64,000 nt of DNA from JAJDNS01 sp963578825 (GTDB lineage: Bacteria > Acidobacteriota > Vicinamibacteria > Fen-336): assembly GCA_963578825.1 (NCBI GenBank), contig CAUZDW010000015.1, forward strand, positions 1-64,000. Direction: 5' to 3'. Position 1 is the stretch's first letter; each line of letters starts with the position of its first letter. Both the position numbers and the translations under genes were made by a program. The notes under the pieces were generated by a model that made no database searches, was not told the origin of the DNA, and saw only the letters and a program-made list of their open reading frames with translations. Below, one piece after another: positions 51,441 through 60,978 of the stretch.

Positions 51441-53144
51441 CTAGCGCCGCAGGGACTGGAGGCCGTCGGGCGGGCGAAAGGCGTCGAGGTAGTCGCGGAC
51501 CTGGGTCGAATCGATCTCGGACTTTCGAACACGCCAGAAGGCAGCTTTGGGTCGGGGGCGGTGGCCAATTCGACCCAGCTCCTCGAGCTCCAGCTGGAAG
51601 AGCGCTTCGACGGACGGAAGCAGACCATCCGCAACGAGCGCCCGAGCGTGGGAGAGCAAAGCCTCCTCGAGTCGCTGGATCCCTCGCGAAGCGGCGCTGC
51701 AGAGCTGCTCCCTGGCCCGAAGCGTCTGCTCGGCCTGCCATGCGATCGGCCGCAGGAGCCGAGCTCGCACCGAAAAAGGCTGGGAGGCAGAGCCACCGTC
51801 GGAGGAGCTGGCCGGAGCACGCAGCAGCGGAATGTCGTCGAGGCAGGCCCTCCCCTCGGCTCGCCAGCGGGCAGTCACCTCGGGGAGCACCCCGGCCCGG
51901 CGGAGGAGTGCAAGGGGACCGCACAGCGCAGCCGTCAGTGAGAGCGTCTCCGTAGCAAGGGTTCGGTAGAGCCAGGCCAGCTCCTCCGCCACGGCGACGA
52001 GCCCGCTCGGCGTTGCGGCCGTGCGCTCCAGAATCCGCTGCTCGGCCTGACCGGCGGACCGTGTGGAGCGCAGCTGGGCACGACCGAGCCTCATCAGAAG
52101 CAGCGGATGAAGCAGGAGACGCCTGGGCTGCGTGGCGAAATCACGGCCGACGGTGCCCCCGATCGAGTCGGTCACCAGACAAGAGGGCAGGCCCCACCGC
52201 CTCGTCATCTCGGTGAGCAGCGACAGGTTCAGAAAGGGCCGACCCAGGAAGACCTGGACGAGAGGACGGCCGGCAGGAAGCCCGGGATCGAAGCGACGGA
52301 GGAGCTCGAGCAGCCCCGGCTCACACGCAGTGATGAGGCTCGTCATCAGGCGGGAGGGCGGGTCGAGGGCCAGCTCGCGATGGGTCGTTGCGGTGAACAC
52401 ATCGTCTCGGCGCAGGGGCTGGATCAGAGGACGGATCTGAATGATCCAGGTCCGCTCGCCGTCGTCGGCCCACTCGACCTCCCAGTCACTCTCGCCGAAC
52501 GCGCGCCGCAGGTCGCGCAGCAGCACCTGGAGACGCGCCCGGACCGGCTCGCGTTCGGTGGATCGCTCCCGACCCCGCCGCTTGGGCAGAGGCAATCGCT
52601 CACCCCGGGTCATGCCGCCGACCAGGATCTCGGCCGGCCCGTTGGTCGCGTTGACTTCGACCAAGTCGTCTTCGTAGTCCCGCTCGGTGAGCGCCACGCC
52701 GGCACTGCGAGCTCGGACCATCTCCTGGAGGATCAGATCGCGCCGAAAGCCCCTCGGGCGGCCGATCGCCGACGCCCAGACGCCGGCGAGTCCCGCGGCC
52801 ACCGCGGCGGGCCGCCGGCTGTCGACGAAAAGACCCGAGACATGGCCCCCGGCCGGGCCATCGGAGTCGTCCTCGCCTGAGAAGGCCGCCCGGACGGCGA
52901 GCGCCCCTCGGAACTCCGGGAATCGGAGGAGGTGCACCAGGAGCGATGGGTCAGGGACGGAGACGGGTCGCCGGTCGGTTGGCGCCTCTACACGGACGAG
53001 GCCCCGCTCGACCGCCCAACGCCATGCGTCGTCGTGAACCACGACTCCCGGCGGCACCGGCAGTCCGGCTCGCGCCGCCTGGTCGAGCAACGCGGCCTTC
53101 GAGCCGCATCCCTTCCGGGCCACCTCCCCGGAGCCGAGGCGCAA
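51441..53144 (-). CDS. PEP/pyruvate-binding (PpsA N-domain-like) protein lacking the phosphohistidine domain
   Basis: 567 residues. The start is TTG 53144 or GTG 53123; neither has a clear signal. Residues 1 to about 260 resemble the ATP-grasp nucleotide-binding domain of PEP synthase/PPDK: GCGSKAALLDQAARAGLPVP, LAVRAAFSGEDDSDGPAGGH, DLILQEMVRARSAGVALTER and the ending WEVEWADDGERTWIIQIRPL. The remaining part is helical and stops where the PEP-utilising phosphohistidine domain would begin. Related stand-alone proteins exist, but truncation is possible. Biochemical role unknown; it would not be a complete PEP synthase. Confidence 0.78.
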   Translation of the reverse strand: MRLGSGEVARKGCGSKAALLDQAARAGLPVPPGVVVHDDAWRWAVERGLVRVEAPTDRRPVSVPDPSLLVHLLRFPEFRGALAVRAAFSGEDDSDGPAGGHVSGLFVDSRRPAAVAAGLAGVWASAIGRPRGFRRDLILQEMVRARSAGVALTERDYEDDLVEVNATNGPAEILVGGMTRGERLPLPKRRGRERSTEREPVRARLQVLLRDLRRAFGESDWEVEWADDGERTWIIQIRPLIQPLRRDDVFTATTHRELALDPPSRLMTSLITACEPGLLELLRRFDPGLPAGRPLVQVFLGRPFLNLSLLTEMTRRWGLPSCLVTDSIGGTVGRDFATQPRRLLLHPLLLMRLGRAQLRSTRSAGQAEQRILERTAATPSGLVAVAEELAWLYRTLATETLSLTAALCGPLALLRRAGVLPEVTARWRAEGRACLDDIPLLRAPASSSDGGSASQPFSVRARLLRPIAWQAEQTLRAREQLCSAASRGIQRLEEALLSHARALVADGLLPSVEALFQLELEELGRIGHRPRPKAAFWRVRKSEIDSTQVRDYLDAFRPPDGLQSLRR

Positions 53145-53360
53145 GAGGACAGTGTGACCTGATGCTCCCCGCAGGAAACTGCGGCAGGAACCCCCCGTGT
53201 CGGACAGGCGACTCCGGCCGGCCGCGACAGCCTATCACCTATCACCGCAGAGGCCTGGCGCGGCATGACAATTTTCGGGCTCGCCAGAAATCCGACGGGG
53301 TGGAGCCGGGTTGCCCGCGTCCGAAGCCTCGGCTACATTCGCTCAGGAGGAGGTCGCTTC

Positions 53361-54767
53361 TTGAAGACGCCCCATTTCACCCGCCTCGCGGCTGCGCTGG
53401 GTCTATGCCTGGCGGGCGCGGCGATCTCCGGCCTGCTCCTATTGCAGCACCACGGCGAAGGCCGGGCGGTGGCCGCGGTCGACCAGGTCTGCGGCGACAG
53501 CGCGGACGGACCCAGCGGCTGTGAGACGGTTGCCCAGAGCTCCTGGTCGTCGATCGCAGGCTTTCCCCTTGCGGGCCTCGGCCTGATCTTCTATCTGGCG
53601 CTGGCTCTCCTTCTCGCGCCGACTCTCCTGGTCTCGGGTGACCAACGGACAACGCTGTCGGGCTTCGTTGTGCTGGCCCTGGCCCTGGGTCTTCTCGTCG
53701 ACCTGCTGCTCCTGGGCGTCCAGGTTTTCGCCCTCGGAAGCTTCTGCATTCTGTGCGTCATCACATACGCCCTCAGCGCGGGCGCCCTCTTCGCGCTGCT
53801 GCCGGCCTGGCGCGGCGCTCTCGCCCCGGCGGCCGCGCTCGGGCACCGGGAGGGACGGCTGGCCCTGGCGGGCTGGGCGCTCGGTGCGGTGGCCGTCGGC
53901 GCGGCCGTCCTCGGGCTGGAAGCAACTCTCGACCACCGCGAAGCCGGGCGGCAGATGGCGCTCCTCGGGTCACCGGCGCCCGCTTCCAGGCCGGAGACCG
54001 AGTCCGAGGTGACGGCGTCTTCGAGCCAGGCTCTCACCCCGGCCCCGCCGTCACCAACCACCACCACCGCCCAGGCGGAGACAAGCGATTCGGAGCACTG
54101 GAAGCAGCGGGCCCAGGAGCTCCAGCAGACCCTCGACGATCCCCAGAAGCTGGAGCAGTACTTCTCGAAGAAGGCCCAGCGAGAGTACGACTCGGCCGCG
54201 GCGGAACCGATCGACCTGGAGAACGTGCCGGTGAAGGGCCCGCCGGAGGCGCCGGTGAAGATCGTCGAGTACTCCGACTTTCTGTGCCCCTTCTGCCGCA
54301 ACCTGGCCGCGGGGCTCTCGCAGTTCGTGCCCCAGGCGGGGGGGCGGGTGGCCGTCTATTTCAAGAACTATCCCCTCGACCAGGATTGCAACGAGAGCCT
54401 GCCCCGTTCGACCCATCCCGGCGCCTGCGACCTCGCCAGGGGCGCGATCTGCGCCCACAACCAGGGGAAGTTCGAGGCGTACCACGACCGCGTGTTCTCC
54501 GCAGAGGGCCTCCACGATCCCGGAGTCGCCGAGGTTGTCCGCCTGGCCGAAGAGGCAGGCCTCAACCCGGCGGCCATGCAGGGCTGCCTCGAGGACCCGG
54601 CGACCGAGGACACCCTTGCCGCCCAGATCGCCGAGGCGCGTCGCCTGGACGTTCGGGCCACACCCACCCTCTACGTCAACGGGAAGAAGTTGCCGCGCAT
54701 CAAGGACCTGATGCCCGTGGTGGACAGCGAAGCCCGGAAGAAGGGCTTCCCCCCGCTCAAACCCTAG
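53361..54767 (+). CDS. Vitamin K epoxide reductase - DsbA fusion
   Basis: 468 residues from TTG 53361, with GGAGG eight bases upstream. Residues 1 to about 190 are a VKOR four- to five-helix domain with the shuttle Cys pair (VCGDSADGPSGC, C44/C54) and the quinone-proximal CILC motif near residue 133. After a Ser/Thr/Pro linker and a coiled segment, residues about 290-468 form a DsbA-like thioredoxin domain: VKIVEYSDFLCPFCRNLA and cis-Pro loop DVRATPTLYVNGKKLP. The fusion passes electrons from substrate thiols via DsbA and VKOR to quinone, replacing DsbA/DsbB. It is intact and alone on the strand. Confidence 0.94.
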   Translation: MKTPHFTRLAAALGLCLAGAAISGLLLLQHHGEGRAVAAVDQVCGDSADGPSGCETVAQSSWSSIAGFPLAGLGLIFYLALALLLAPTLLVSGDQRTTLSGFVVLALALGLLVDLLLLGVQVFALGSFCILCVITYALSAGALFALLPAWRGALAPAAALGHREGRLALAGWALGAVAVGAAVLGLEATLDHREAGRQMALLGSPAPASRPETESEVTASSSQALTPAPPSPTTTTAQAETSDSEHWKQRAQELQQTLDDPQKLEQYFSKKAQREYDSAAAEPIDLENVPVKGPPEAPVKIVEYSDFLCPFCRNLAAGLSQFVPQAGGRVAVYFKNYPLDQDCNESLPRSTHPGACDLARGAICAHNQGKFEAYHDRVFSAEGLHDPGVAEVVRLAEEAGLNPAAMQGCLEDPATEDTLAAQIAEARRLDVRATPTLYVNGKKLPRIKDLMPVVDSEARKKGFPPLKP

Positions 54768-54950
54768 GAGCCGCCTTGCCGGCGCGCCGCTTGCGTCGGG
54801 CCCGCCCTTTGGGCATTCTTATGGCTTGGTGGAGCACTCTCGCGGCGGTTTCTCCCTTGGGCACGGCAGCATCGCGCGGTCTGATTTGCGAGAGGGCGCC
54901 GGGCGATCTCGTCATGGGTGGGGTTTCGCCTTGCCCTCCCGGGAGCAGAT

Positions 54951-55977
54951 ATGAGGCTCGACGCCTGGATGCGCCAGGACCACTCGCTCGACGAGCGGCT
55001 GGACGTCGTCGGGCGACTCTGCCAGGCGGTGAACGCCTTTCACAGCCGAGGCGAGGCGCTGTCGGCGCTGGATCCCACCCGCATCGAGCTGACTGCCGAG
55101 GGCGAATGCGACCTCTCGGCGGCCCGTCAGGGATCGCCGGCGGCCGGCTACGCCGCGCCCGACGCCGGGGGGGACGCTTCGCCCGAGCTGGCCGATGTCT
55201 ACTCGGTGGGGGCGATCACCTGGGAGGTGTTGGCGGGTCGGCCGGCGGGAGACAACCCCGCCCACCTGCTTCAAGGTGAAGTCCGATCTTCCGCGAGAGC
55301 TGGCCGACGCGGTGATGGCCTGCCTCGAGGGATCGGCCGACTGGCGGCCCAAGGATCTGACGTGCCTCGCACAGATGACGGCAGCGAGGCAGCAGAGCGA
55401 ACCTCGCCCGAAGATCTCACCTCGGATGCAGCGCCCGACCAGGACGGCGGCGCCGGCACGAACGAGTGTTCGCCGCGGCCCGTCTCGCACCTGGCCGCTC
55501 CTGGCGGCTCTGTTCGTCGTGATCGGTCTGGGCGGAGTCGCGGCCTGGCGATACCTCGGGCCAGGGGGGTCCGCCTCTTCCGAGTCCGCGGGGGCGCCGC
55601 CGCCGACACAGGCTCCCCCCACGACCGTGGCGTCGGCCATCGACCCGCCGCCCGACCCGGAGCCCCAGGTGGAGCCGCCGCCGGCCGCCGTCCCGGCGGT
55701 CCTCAACACGGTGTCCCCGCTGGAGGTGAAGCGCCCTGGCAAGGTGATGCTCGACCTGAGAGGGTCGGGTTTCCGATCGGAACACCGGGCCCGGGTTCTG
55801 TCCTTGAAGAAGGCTCCTCGTGGCATCACGGTGATCGGACAGAAGTTCGTGAACGAGAGCCTGCTCACGGTGCTCATCGAGCTCGATCCGAAGGCCGAGA
55901 CCGGCGAGTTCGCCATCGCTGTGGAAGACAGCGACGGAACGCAGAGCGCGCCCGTAGTCTTCAAGGTCAACAAGTAG
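54951..55977 (+). pseudogene. Pseudokinase-like - TM - Ig/TIG-like protein, one apparent frameshift
   Basis: ATG 54951 has GGGAG five bases upstream. The first part looks like the C-lobe of a Ser/Thr kinase: LDVVGRLCQAVNAFHSRGE, SALDPTRIELTAEGECDLS in place of the HRDLKPxN loop, AAGYAAPDAGG as an APE-like segment and ADVYSVGAITWEVLAGRP. No N-lobe, glycine loop or catalytic HRD exists, so it should be inactive. One extra base near 55269 breaks the frame; removing it gives FKVKSDLPRELADAVMACLE, a membrane helix (WPLLAALFVVIGLGGVAAW), a Pro-rich linker and a beta domain with NTVSPLEVKRPGKVMLDLRG and VNESLLTVLIELDP, like an IPT/TIG domain. Repaired length about 341 residues. Confidence 0.68.
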
Positions 55978-56019
55978 GGGCGTCGGGGACACCCTTGGCC
56001 CTCTCCCGGAAGTAGGGTC

Positions 56020-57675
56020 ATGGACGCGCGAGCGCTTCTCGTCGTCGTCGTCGCGCTTCTCGTCGGCGGCTACTTCGTCTACGGGCGTTTCATCGCCCGG
56101 TTGGTGGGCGTCGACCCGTCCCGACCGACCCCCGCGCACACGAAGTACGACGGCATCGACTACGTCCCGGCACGCCAGTGGTTCGTGCTCTTCGGCCATC
56201 ACTTCTCGTCGATCTGCGCCGCCGGGCCCATCGTGGGTCCGGCCCTCGCCGTCGCCTACTGGGGCTGGGCGCCGTCGATCATCTGGATCGTGGTCGGCGG
56301 TGTGCTCCTGGGGGCGGTGGCCGACTTCACTTCACTCGTCGTGGCTGTGCGCCACGGCGGCGTTTCGATTGCCGAGGTCTCGGGCCATGTGATCAGCCGG
56401 CGCGCCCGCCTGCTCTTCTCGATCTTCATCCTGATCGCCCTGGTCCTGGTCCTAGCCGTCTTCGCCGTGCTGACGGCAGGCACGTTCGTCCAGGCACCCG
56501 AGATCGTGGTGCCAAGCTGGGGCATCCTGCCCGTGGCCGCCCTGGCGGGTGTCGCGCTCTACCGCGGCCGCACCGGCGGAGCGCGCCTCGCCGTCGTCAC
56601 GGTCCTGGGCCTCGGCGCAATCCTGGCGCTCCTGGCCATCGGGCACGCCTTTCCCCCGCCGGTCCCGGAGGTGGCAGGACTCAGCCCCCAGACCTTCTGG
56701 ATCGTCATTCTCCTGGGATACTGCGCGGTGGCTTCGGTCCTGCCTGTCCACTACCTCCTTCAACCTCGCGACTATCTCTCCTCGTACGTTCTCCTCACCA
56801 CGATCGGCCTGGGCCTCCTTGGAATCCTGGTCTCGGGACCCGACTTCCAGGCGGCGCCCTTCCATGGCTTCCAACCGACCGAGTGGGAGCTGGCCGGACC
56901 GCTCTGGCCCCTCATGTTCGTGACGATCGCGTGCGGGGCCATCTCGGGTTTCCACTCCGTGGTGTCCTCCGGCACCACGTGCAAGCAGCTCGACAACGAG
57001 GCCCATGCGTGCCGCATCGGGTACGGCGCGATGATCGTCGAGTCGACCGTGGCCACGCTCGTTGTGATCGCCGTGGGTGCAGGCCTGAGCGCGCCCCGCC
57101 ACGCGGAGCTCCTGAGGTCCCCCGGGGGCGCCATCGCCGCCTTCGGCGAGGGGTACGGCACCCTCACCGGCTCGATGCTCGGGACCTACGGCACGACGTT
57201 CGCCATCATGGCGCTCAACTTCTTCATCCTCACGACCCTCGACACCGCCACCCGGCTGGGCCGTTACCTGCTGGCCGAGCTCACGGGCTGGGAGAATCGA
57301 TACGCCCCGACGATCATCGTCGTGGTCGCCGCCGGGGCTCTGGCTCTCTCGGGGCAGTGGCGCATCCTGTGGCCTGCCTTTGGCGCGTCGAACCAGCTCG
57401 TCGCCGCGCTGACGCTGCTCGTCGTTTCCTGCTGGCTCCTCGATCGGGGCGCGGCGCACCGCGTCACCCTCATACCGGCGGTGTTCATGCTGGTGACGAC
57501 CCTCGGCGCCCTCGTGTGGCAGATCCACGGGGCGATCACCGGGGTGGGCCGCGACGGCCCGGACTGGTTCCTGGCGGGGCTGTGCGCCGTGCTCATCGTC
57601 CTGGCGCTGGCGGTCACACTCGAAGCGCGGAGCGTCCTGTGGCGCCCGGCTCGCTCCGCCGAGACCTCTTCCTGA
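56020..57675 (+). CDS. cstA: CstA family carbon-starvation/pyruvate-peptide transporter
   Basis: 551 residues with about 15-16 membrane helices. The family signatures are clear: TKYDGIDYVPARQWFVLFGH followed by HFSSICAAGPIVGPALAVAY, a PRDYLSSYVLL loop, CGAISGFHSVVSSGTTCKQL and LTTLDTATRLGRYLLAEL. CstA proteins take up peptides or pyruvate under carbon limitation. The length matches the shorter CstA type rather than the about 700-residue E. coli form. ATG 56020 follows the pseudokinase gene by 42 bp. Confidence 0.94.
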   Translation: MDARALLVVVVALLVGGYFVYGRFIARLVGVDPSRPTPAHTKYDGIDYVPARQWFVLFGHHFSSICAAGPIVGPALAVAYWGWAPSIIWIVVGGVLLGAVADFTSLVVAVRHGGVSIAEVSGHVISRRARLLFSIFILIALVLVLAVFAVLTAGTFVQAPEIVVPSWGILPVAALAGVALYRGRTGGARLAVVTVLGLGAILALLAIGHAFPPPVPEVAGLSPQTFWIVILLGYCAVASVLPVHYLLQPRDYLSSYVLLTTIGLGLLGILVSGPDFQAAPFHGFQPTEWELAGPLWPLMFVTIACGAISGFHSVVSSGTTCKQLDNEAHACRIGYGAMIVESTVATLVVIAVGAGLSAPRHAELLRSPGGAIAAFGEGYGTLTGSMLGTYGTTFAIMALNFFILTTLDTATRLGRYLLAELTGWENRYAPTIIVVVAAGALALSGQWRILWPAFGASNQLVAALTLLVVSCWLLDRGAAHRVTLIPAVFMLVTTLGALVWQIHGAITGVGRDGPDWFLAGLCAVLIVLALAVTLEARSVLWRPARSAETSS

Positions 57676-57684
57676 CTCGATCGA

Positions 57685-59274
57685 TCAGGAGGAGGCGCCC
57701 CGCTCCCTCGCGGCGGCTTCGAGGGCGTGTCGGGCAAAACCCGCTCCTGCCTCGACCGCCAGGTTGACCGCCGTGTCGACGCCAGCCTCGCGGAGCTCCT
57801 GGACCTCGTCGTCGTGCCGGGCCGGCACCGCCAGCATCCCCGCGAAGCCATGGTCGCGGAGGAGTCGGGCCGTGGTCAGGTTCTCCTGGTGACTTGCCAG
57901 GGTCAGAAGGACCAGTCGCAGCTGTCCATGCCTGCCAACGCGGTCGTAGAGGGCCAGATCGGTCGAGTCGCCGAACACCACGTTCCGCCCGGCTTTGCGT
58001 TGTTCGGCCGCGCGCCCCGGGTTGCGCTCCATGCCGACGACCTTGTCTCCCAGCTCGCCGCGCAGCGTGTCATAGGCACGCTCGCCCATGGGGGCCATGC
58101 CGACGACGACGACCTCGGCCGGGCCGATGTCGATTGGCGCGTCCTCCGGCAGGGGTTCGTCCGTCTGAGATCGCTCGAGGCGCTCCCGAAAGCGACCATA
58201 GAGAGTGTGAGCTCGGTCGTTCAATGGCGAGGCCGCGATGAACGTGATCGCGACGGCGATCGCGAGGATGACCATCCATTCGGCCGGGATCCAGCCGGCC
58301 TTGTATCCGACCGCTCCGACGATCAGCCCGAACTCGCTGTAGTTCGCCAGCGAGAGCGACGCCAGAAACGCCGCCCTCGCCCGCAACCGGAAGCGGCAGA
58401 TCAGCCAGAAGAAGAGCGCGGTCTTGAACGGCACGGCCAGACACAGCAGGGCGGCGACACCCAGGGCCGTCGGCGTTGGTGCACCGGCCAGGCCCACGGA
58501 GAGAAAGAAGCCGACGAGCAGGAGGTCCTTCACGTCGAGAAGAGACTTCGCCAGCTCCGAGGCCCGGGCGCTGCCGGCCAGAAGCCCACCGATCACGAGC
58601 GCACCGAGATCCGGCTTGAGGCCGACGACGTCGAACAGGGCCGCGGAGCCCAGGGTGAGGACGAGCCCGTAGAGCAGCAGCAGCTCATCGTGCCCACACC
58701 TCTCCATCAGGCGGCTCAGCAGGGGACGCAGGAGGACGAGGCCGGCGACGAGGGCCATCGACCAGGGGGACGGAACCTCGCCCTTCGAAGCGGTGAGGAA
58801 CACGATGGCGACCACGTCCTGCATGATCAAGATGCCGATGGCGGTCTTGCCGTGCTGGGAGCCGACCTCGCCCTTCTCCTCCAACACCTTGATTGCGAAC
58901 ACCGTGCTCGAGAAGCTCAGCGCAAAGGCGATCAGAAGGGACTGGGTGGCATCGAGCCCAGCAAACACTAAGAACCCGGCCGACGCTAGCCCCAGGACGA
59001 CTGCACCCAGGGCGATCACCGTCACGAGCATGTGGATCGTGGCCCCAGCCCAGATCACCGGACGGGCGAGGGTCTTCAGCTGGAGCTTCAGCCCGATGCT
59101 GAACAGCATCAGGAGAACGCCGATGTCGGCGATCTCGTCGACCAGGCCTCCGCTCCGGGCACCGAGAGCGTGGAGCACGAAGCCGGCGATCAGGTACCCG
59201 ACGAGGGGCGGCAGGCCGAGCCGACGGGCCCCGTAGCCGAAGACGAACGCGATGGCCAGCCAAAGAGATTCCAC
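57685..59274 (-). CDS. CPA2-type cation:proton antiporter with TrkA-N domain (KefB/YbaL-like)
   Basis: 529 residues from GTG 59274. Residues 1 to about 375 give twelve or so helices of the Na+/H+ exchanger fold (LGLPPLVGYLIAGFVLHAL, ALSFSSTVFAIKVLEEKGEV, VVGLKPDLGALVIGGLLAG, SLANYSEFGLIVGAVGY). The C-terminal part is a TrkA-N/RCK-like nucleotide-binding domain (EVVVVGMAPMGERAYDTLRG, NVVFGDSTDLALYDRVG). Likely exports K+ or Na+ in exchange for protons, gated by nucleotide. It converges with cstA, 9 bp apart. Confidence 0.93.
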   Translation of the reverse strand: MESLWLAIAFVFGYGARRLGLPPLVGYLIAGFVLHALGARSGGLVDEIADIGVLLMLFSIGLKLQLKTLARPVIWAGATIHMLVTVIALGAVVLGLASAGFLVFAGLDATQSLLIAFALSFSSTVFAIKVLEEKGEVGSQHGKTAIGILIMQDVVAIVFLTASKGEVPSPWSMALVAGLVLLRPLLSRLMERCGHDELLLLYGLVLTLGSAALFDVVGLKPDLGALVIGGLLAGSARASELAKSLLDVKDLLLVGFFLSVGLAGAPTPTALGVAALLCLAVPFKTALFFWLICRFRLRARAAFLASLSLANYSEFGLIVGAVGYKAGWIPAEWMVILAIAVAITFIAASPLNDRAHTLYGRFRERLERSQTDEPLPEDAPIDIGPAEVVVVGMAPMGERAYDTLRGELGDKVVGMERNPGRAAEQRKAGRNVVFGDSTDLALYDRVGRHGQLRLVLLTLASHQENLTTARLLRDHGFAGMLAVPARHDDEVQELREAGVDTAVNLAVEAGAGFARHALEAAARERGASS

Positions 59275-59292
59275 TGAGGCTCCCTTCGTCGA

Positions 59293-60876
59293 CTACTGGC
59301 GGGCTCGAGGCTCGCCGCCAGGCGATTCATCCCATCGGTTGAAGACCCGGAGCCGACCCCGCCGATAGGCTTCCACGTAGTCGCTCGTCAGGCCCCTTGG
59401 CCGAGGATCCCCGACGTCCCACAGCAGCGCCACGTCGGTCCAGATCGGCCGGGTCCCGCCGGTCATCTCCCGGGCGGCCCTTCGAACGCCCGGCCGATAC
59501 CGCAGCGGGAAGTGGCGCGTGCCCGCCTGGTAGTTCGTGGCCACGGCGTTTCCGGTCCCGAGACAGTAGAGATTCGGGTTGATGTAGTCGAAGGCCTTTC
59601 CCTGGTCCTGCTCGCCAAGGAGGACGAGGGTCTTGCCGCGACCGACGACGTCCGCCGCGGCCATGAACTCCTGGATGTCGCGGTTCGCGACGGGCAGAAA
59701 CGAGGCCACGCAGGCGAGGTTCCAGATGTTCAGGACGAGCACCACGGCCAGGGCGCCGGAGCGCAGCTCCTTCTGTCTGGTCACGGCCAGTCCCGCGACG
59801 ACCAACAGCGGGGCGACGAGGGCCAGCCGGGCCCTGAGGTAGCCGGCGTGAGCGCCGAGATCGTCGGGCCCAAGAGCGAACGCGAGAATCGCGCACCCTC
59901 CGATGACGAGCACGATGCGTCGGGCGGCCGCCCCGGGTTCGCCCCGGGCCGCGAAGGCCGCAACGACGCCTCCGACGGCGAGAGCTGCGAGGACCGCCAG
60001 TGTCGCGACGGTGAGGGCCGTGGCGGAAAGCCCCGCGTGACCCCCAAACCACTCGAGACGCAGCGAGGAGAGGGCGCCGCCCGAGGTCGGGGATCCGGCG
60101 GGGCCCGTCAGTCCGCGAAGAGCGCGCCGCAATCCTGCGGACTCCAGCACACCGGCCTGGGAGACGAACACGGCCACCAGGACCAGGCTCGGGGCAAGTC
60201 CGACCAGGAGACGCGGAAGGCGACGGGCCCGATCGGCCGACACCGAAGCGAGGGCGACGACGAGCACGGCTGCGAGCACCCACGCCCCGAGGTGGGTGAA
60301 GAAGAGCACGAGAAAGAAACCCATGCAGAGGATCACGTCCCGCACAGTCTTGCTGTCGCGGCGGAGCTCTACCCAGGCCACCACCAGAAGGGCGAGGGCC
60401 GCGCCCAGGAGAAAGTTGTAGAAGCCGAGCCAGAAGGCCCGTCCGAACGCCATCAGGACCGCGACGCCCGTGATCGCTCCCCGGTCCGCTCCCAGGGCGC
60501 CAGCCAACCGCCAGGCTCCGAGGGGCCAGAGCACGAACCAGAGGGACACCAACACCTTCTCGGCCACCGTGGCGTCGAGCACCCGCGTCAGAGCCGCGAG
60601 CAGGAGGTGTGACGTCCAGTTGGGGAAGGGCTCCAGACGTCGCTCGAAGAGTGCACCGTAGCTCGTGCCCGCCTCGTTCAGGTCGCGAAATGCGATGGCG
60701 CTGGCCACGTGAACCGGCCCGTCCTGCGTGGGCACCCGAGGGAACGCCCAGATCAGCGCGATCTGGGCGACCACGACGAGGAGCCATACGGCCTTGGGGA
60801 AGAGACGAGGACTCCCCGCGAGGCTGGGAAGAGGCGCGCGGCCCGGCTCGGAGCCGCTGTGGGCGAGAGTCTCCAT
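59293..60876 (-). CDS. Large multi-pass membrane protein, GT-C-like, function unknown
   Basis: 527 residues with about eleven hydrophobic helices. The first periplasmic loop (VPTQDGPVHVASAIAFRDLN) carries an acidic/His motif similar in position to the catalytic loop of GT-C glycosyltransferases, and the C-terminus is a soluble domain with INPNLYCLGTGNAVATNYQA. I do not recognise a precise family. ATG 60876 is preceded by TAGAAT (60903-60898), a reasonable -10, in the 152-bp divergent region shared with plsC. Confidence 0.75.
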   Translation of the reverse strand: METLAHSGSEPGRAPLPSLAGSPRLFPKAVWLLVVVAQIALIWAFPRVPTQDGPVHVASAIAFRDLNEAGTSYGALFERRLEPFPNWTSHLLLAALTRVLDATVAEKVLVSLWFVLWPLGAWRLAGALGADRGAITGVAVLMAFGRAFWLGFYNFLLGAALALLVVAWVELRRDSKTVRDVILCMGFFLVLFFTHLGAWVLAAVLVVALASVSADRARRLPRLLVGLAPSLVLVAVFVSQAGVLESAGLRRALRGLTGPAGSPTSGGALSSLRLEWFGGHAGLSATALTVATLAVLAALAVGGVVAAFAARGEPGAAARRIVLVIGGCAILAFALGPDDLGAHAGYLRARLALVAPLLVVAGLAVTRQKELRSGALAVVLVLNIWNLACVASFLPVANRDIQEFMAAADVVGRGKTLVLLGEQDQGKAFDYINPNLYCLGTGNAVATNYQAGTRHFPLRYRPGVRRAAREMTGGTRPIWTDVALLWDVGDPRPRGLTSDYVEAYRRGRLRVFNRWDESPGGEPRARQ

Positions 60877-60897
60877 GGTGGGATTGCGGGCACGGGG

Positions 60898-60903
60898 ATT
60901 CTA
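60898..60903 (-). promoter_or_regulatory. -10-like hexamer upstream of the 527-residue membrane protein
   Basis: On the minus strand TAGAAT lies 21 bases before ATG 60876. No matching -35 at 16-18 bp. Confidence 0.3.
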
Positions 60904-60963
60904 CCAGCAGCACCGGATCGGGCTATTCAAGCCCGGCAGAGCTCCGCAGCCGGTGAGACGCGC

Positions 60964-60969
60964 TATCCT
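60964..60969 (+). promoter_or_regulatory. -10-like hexamer upstream of the plsC leader ORF
   Basis: TATCCT ends nine bases before an ATG at 60979, again without a Shine-Dalgarno, matching the leaderless pattern of the window. Confidence 0.3.
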
Positions 60970-60978
60970 GATCGTCCC

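Noticed and set aside
54804..54820. Terminator after the VKOR-DsbA gene (gccctttgggc followed by attctt)
   Set aside because: The stem is only four base pairs and the T-run is interrupted; too weak to list.
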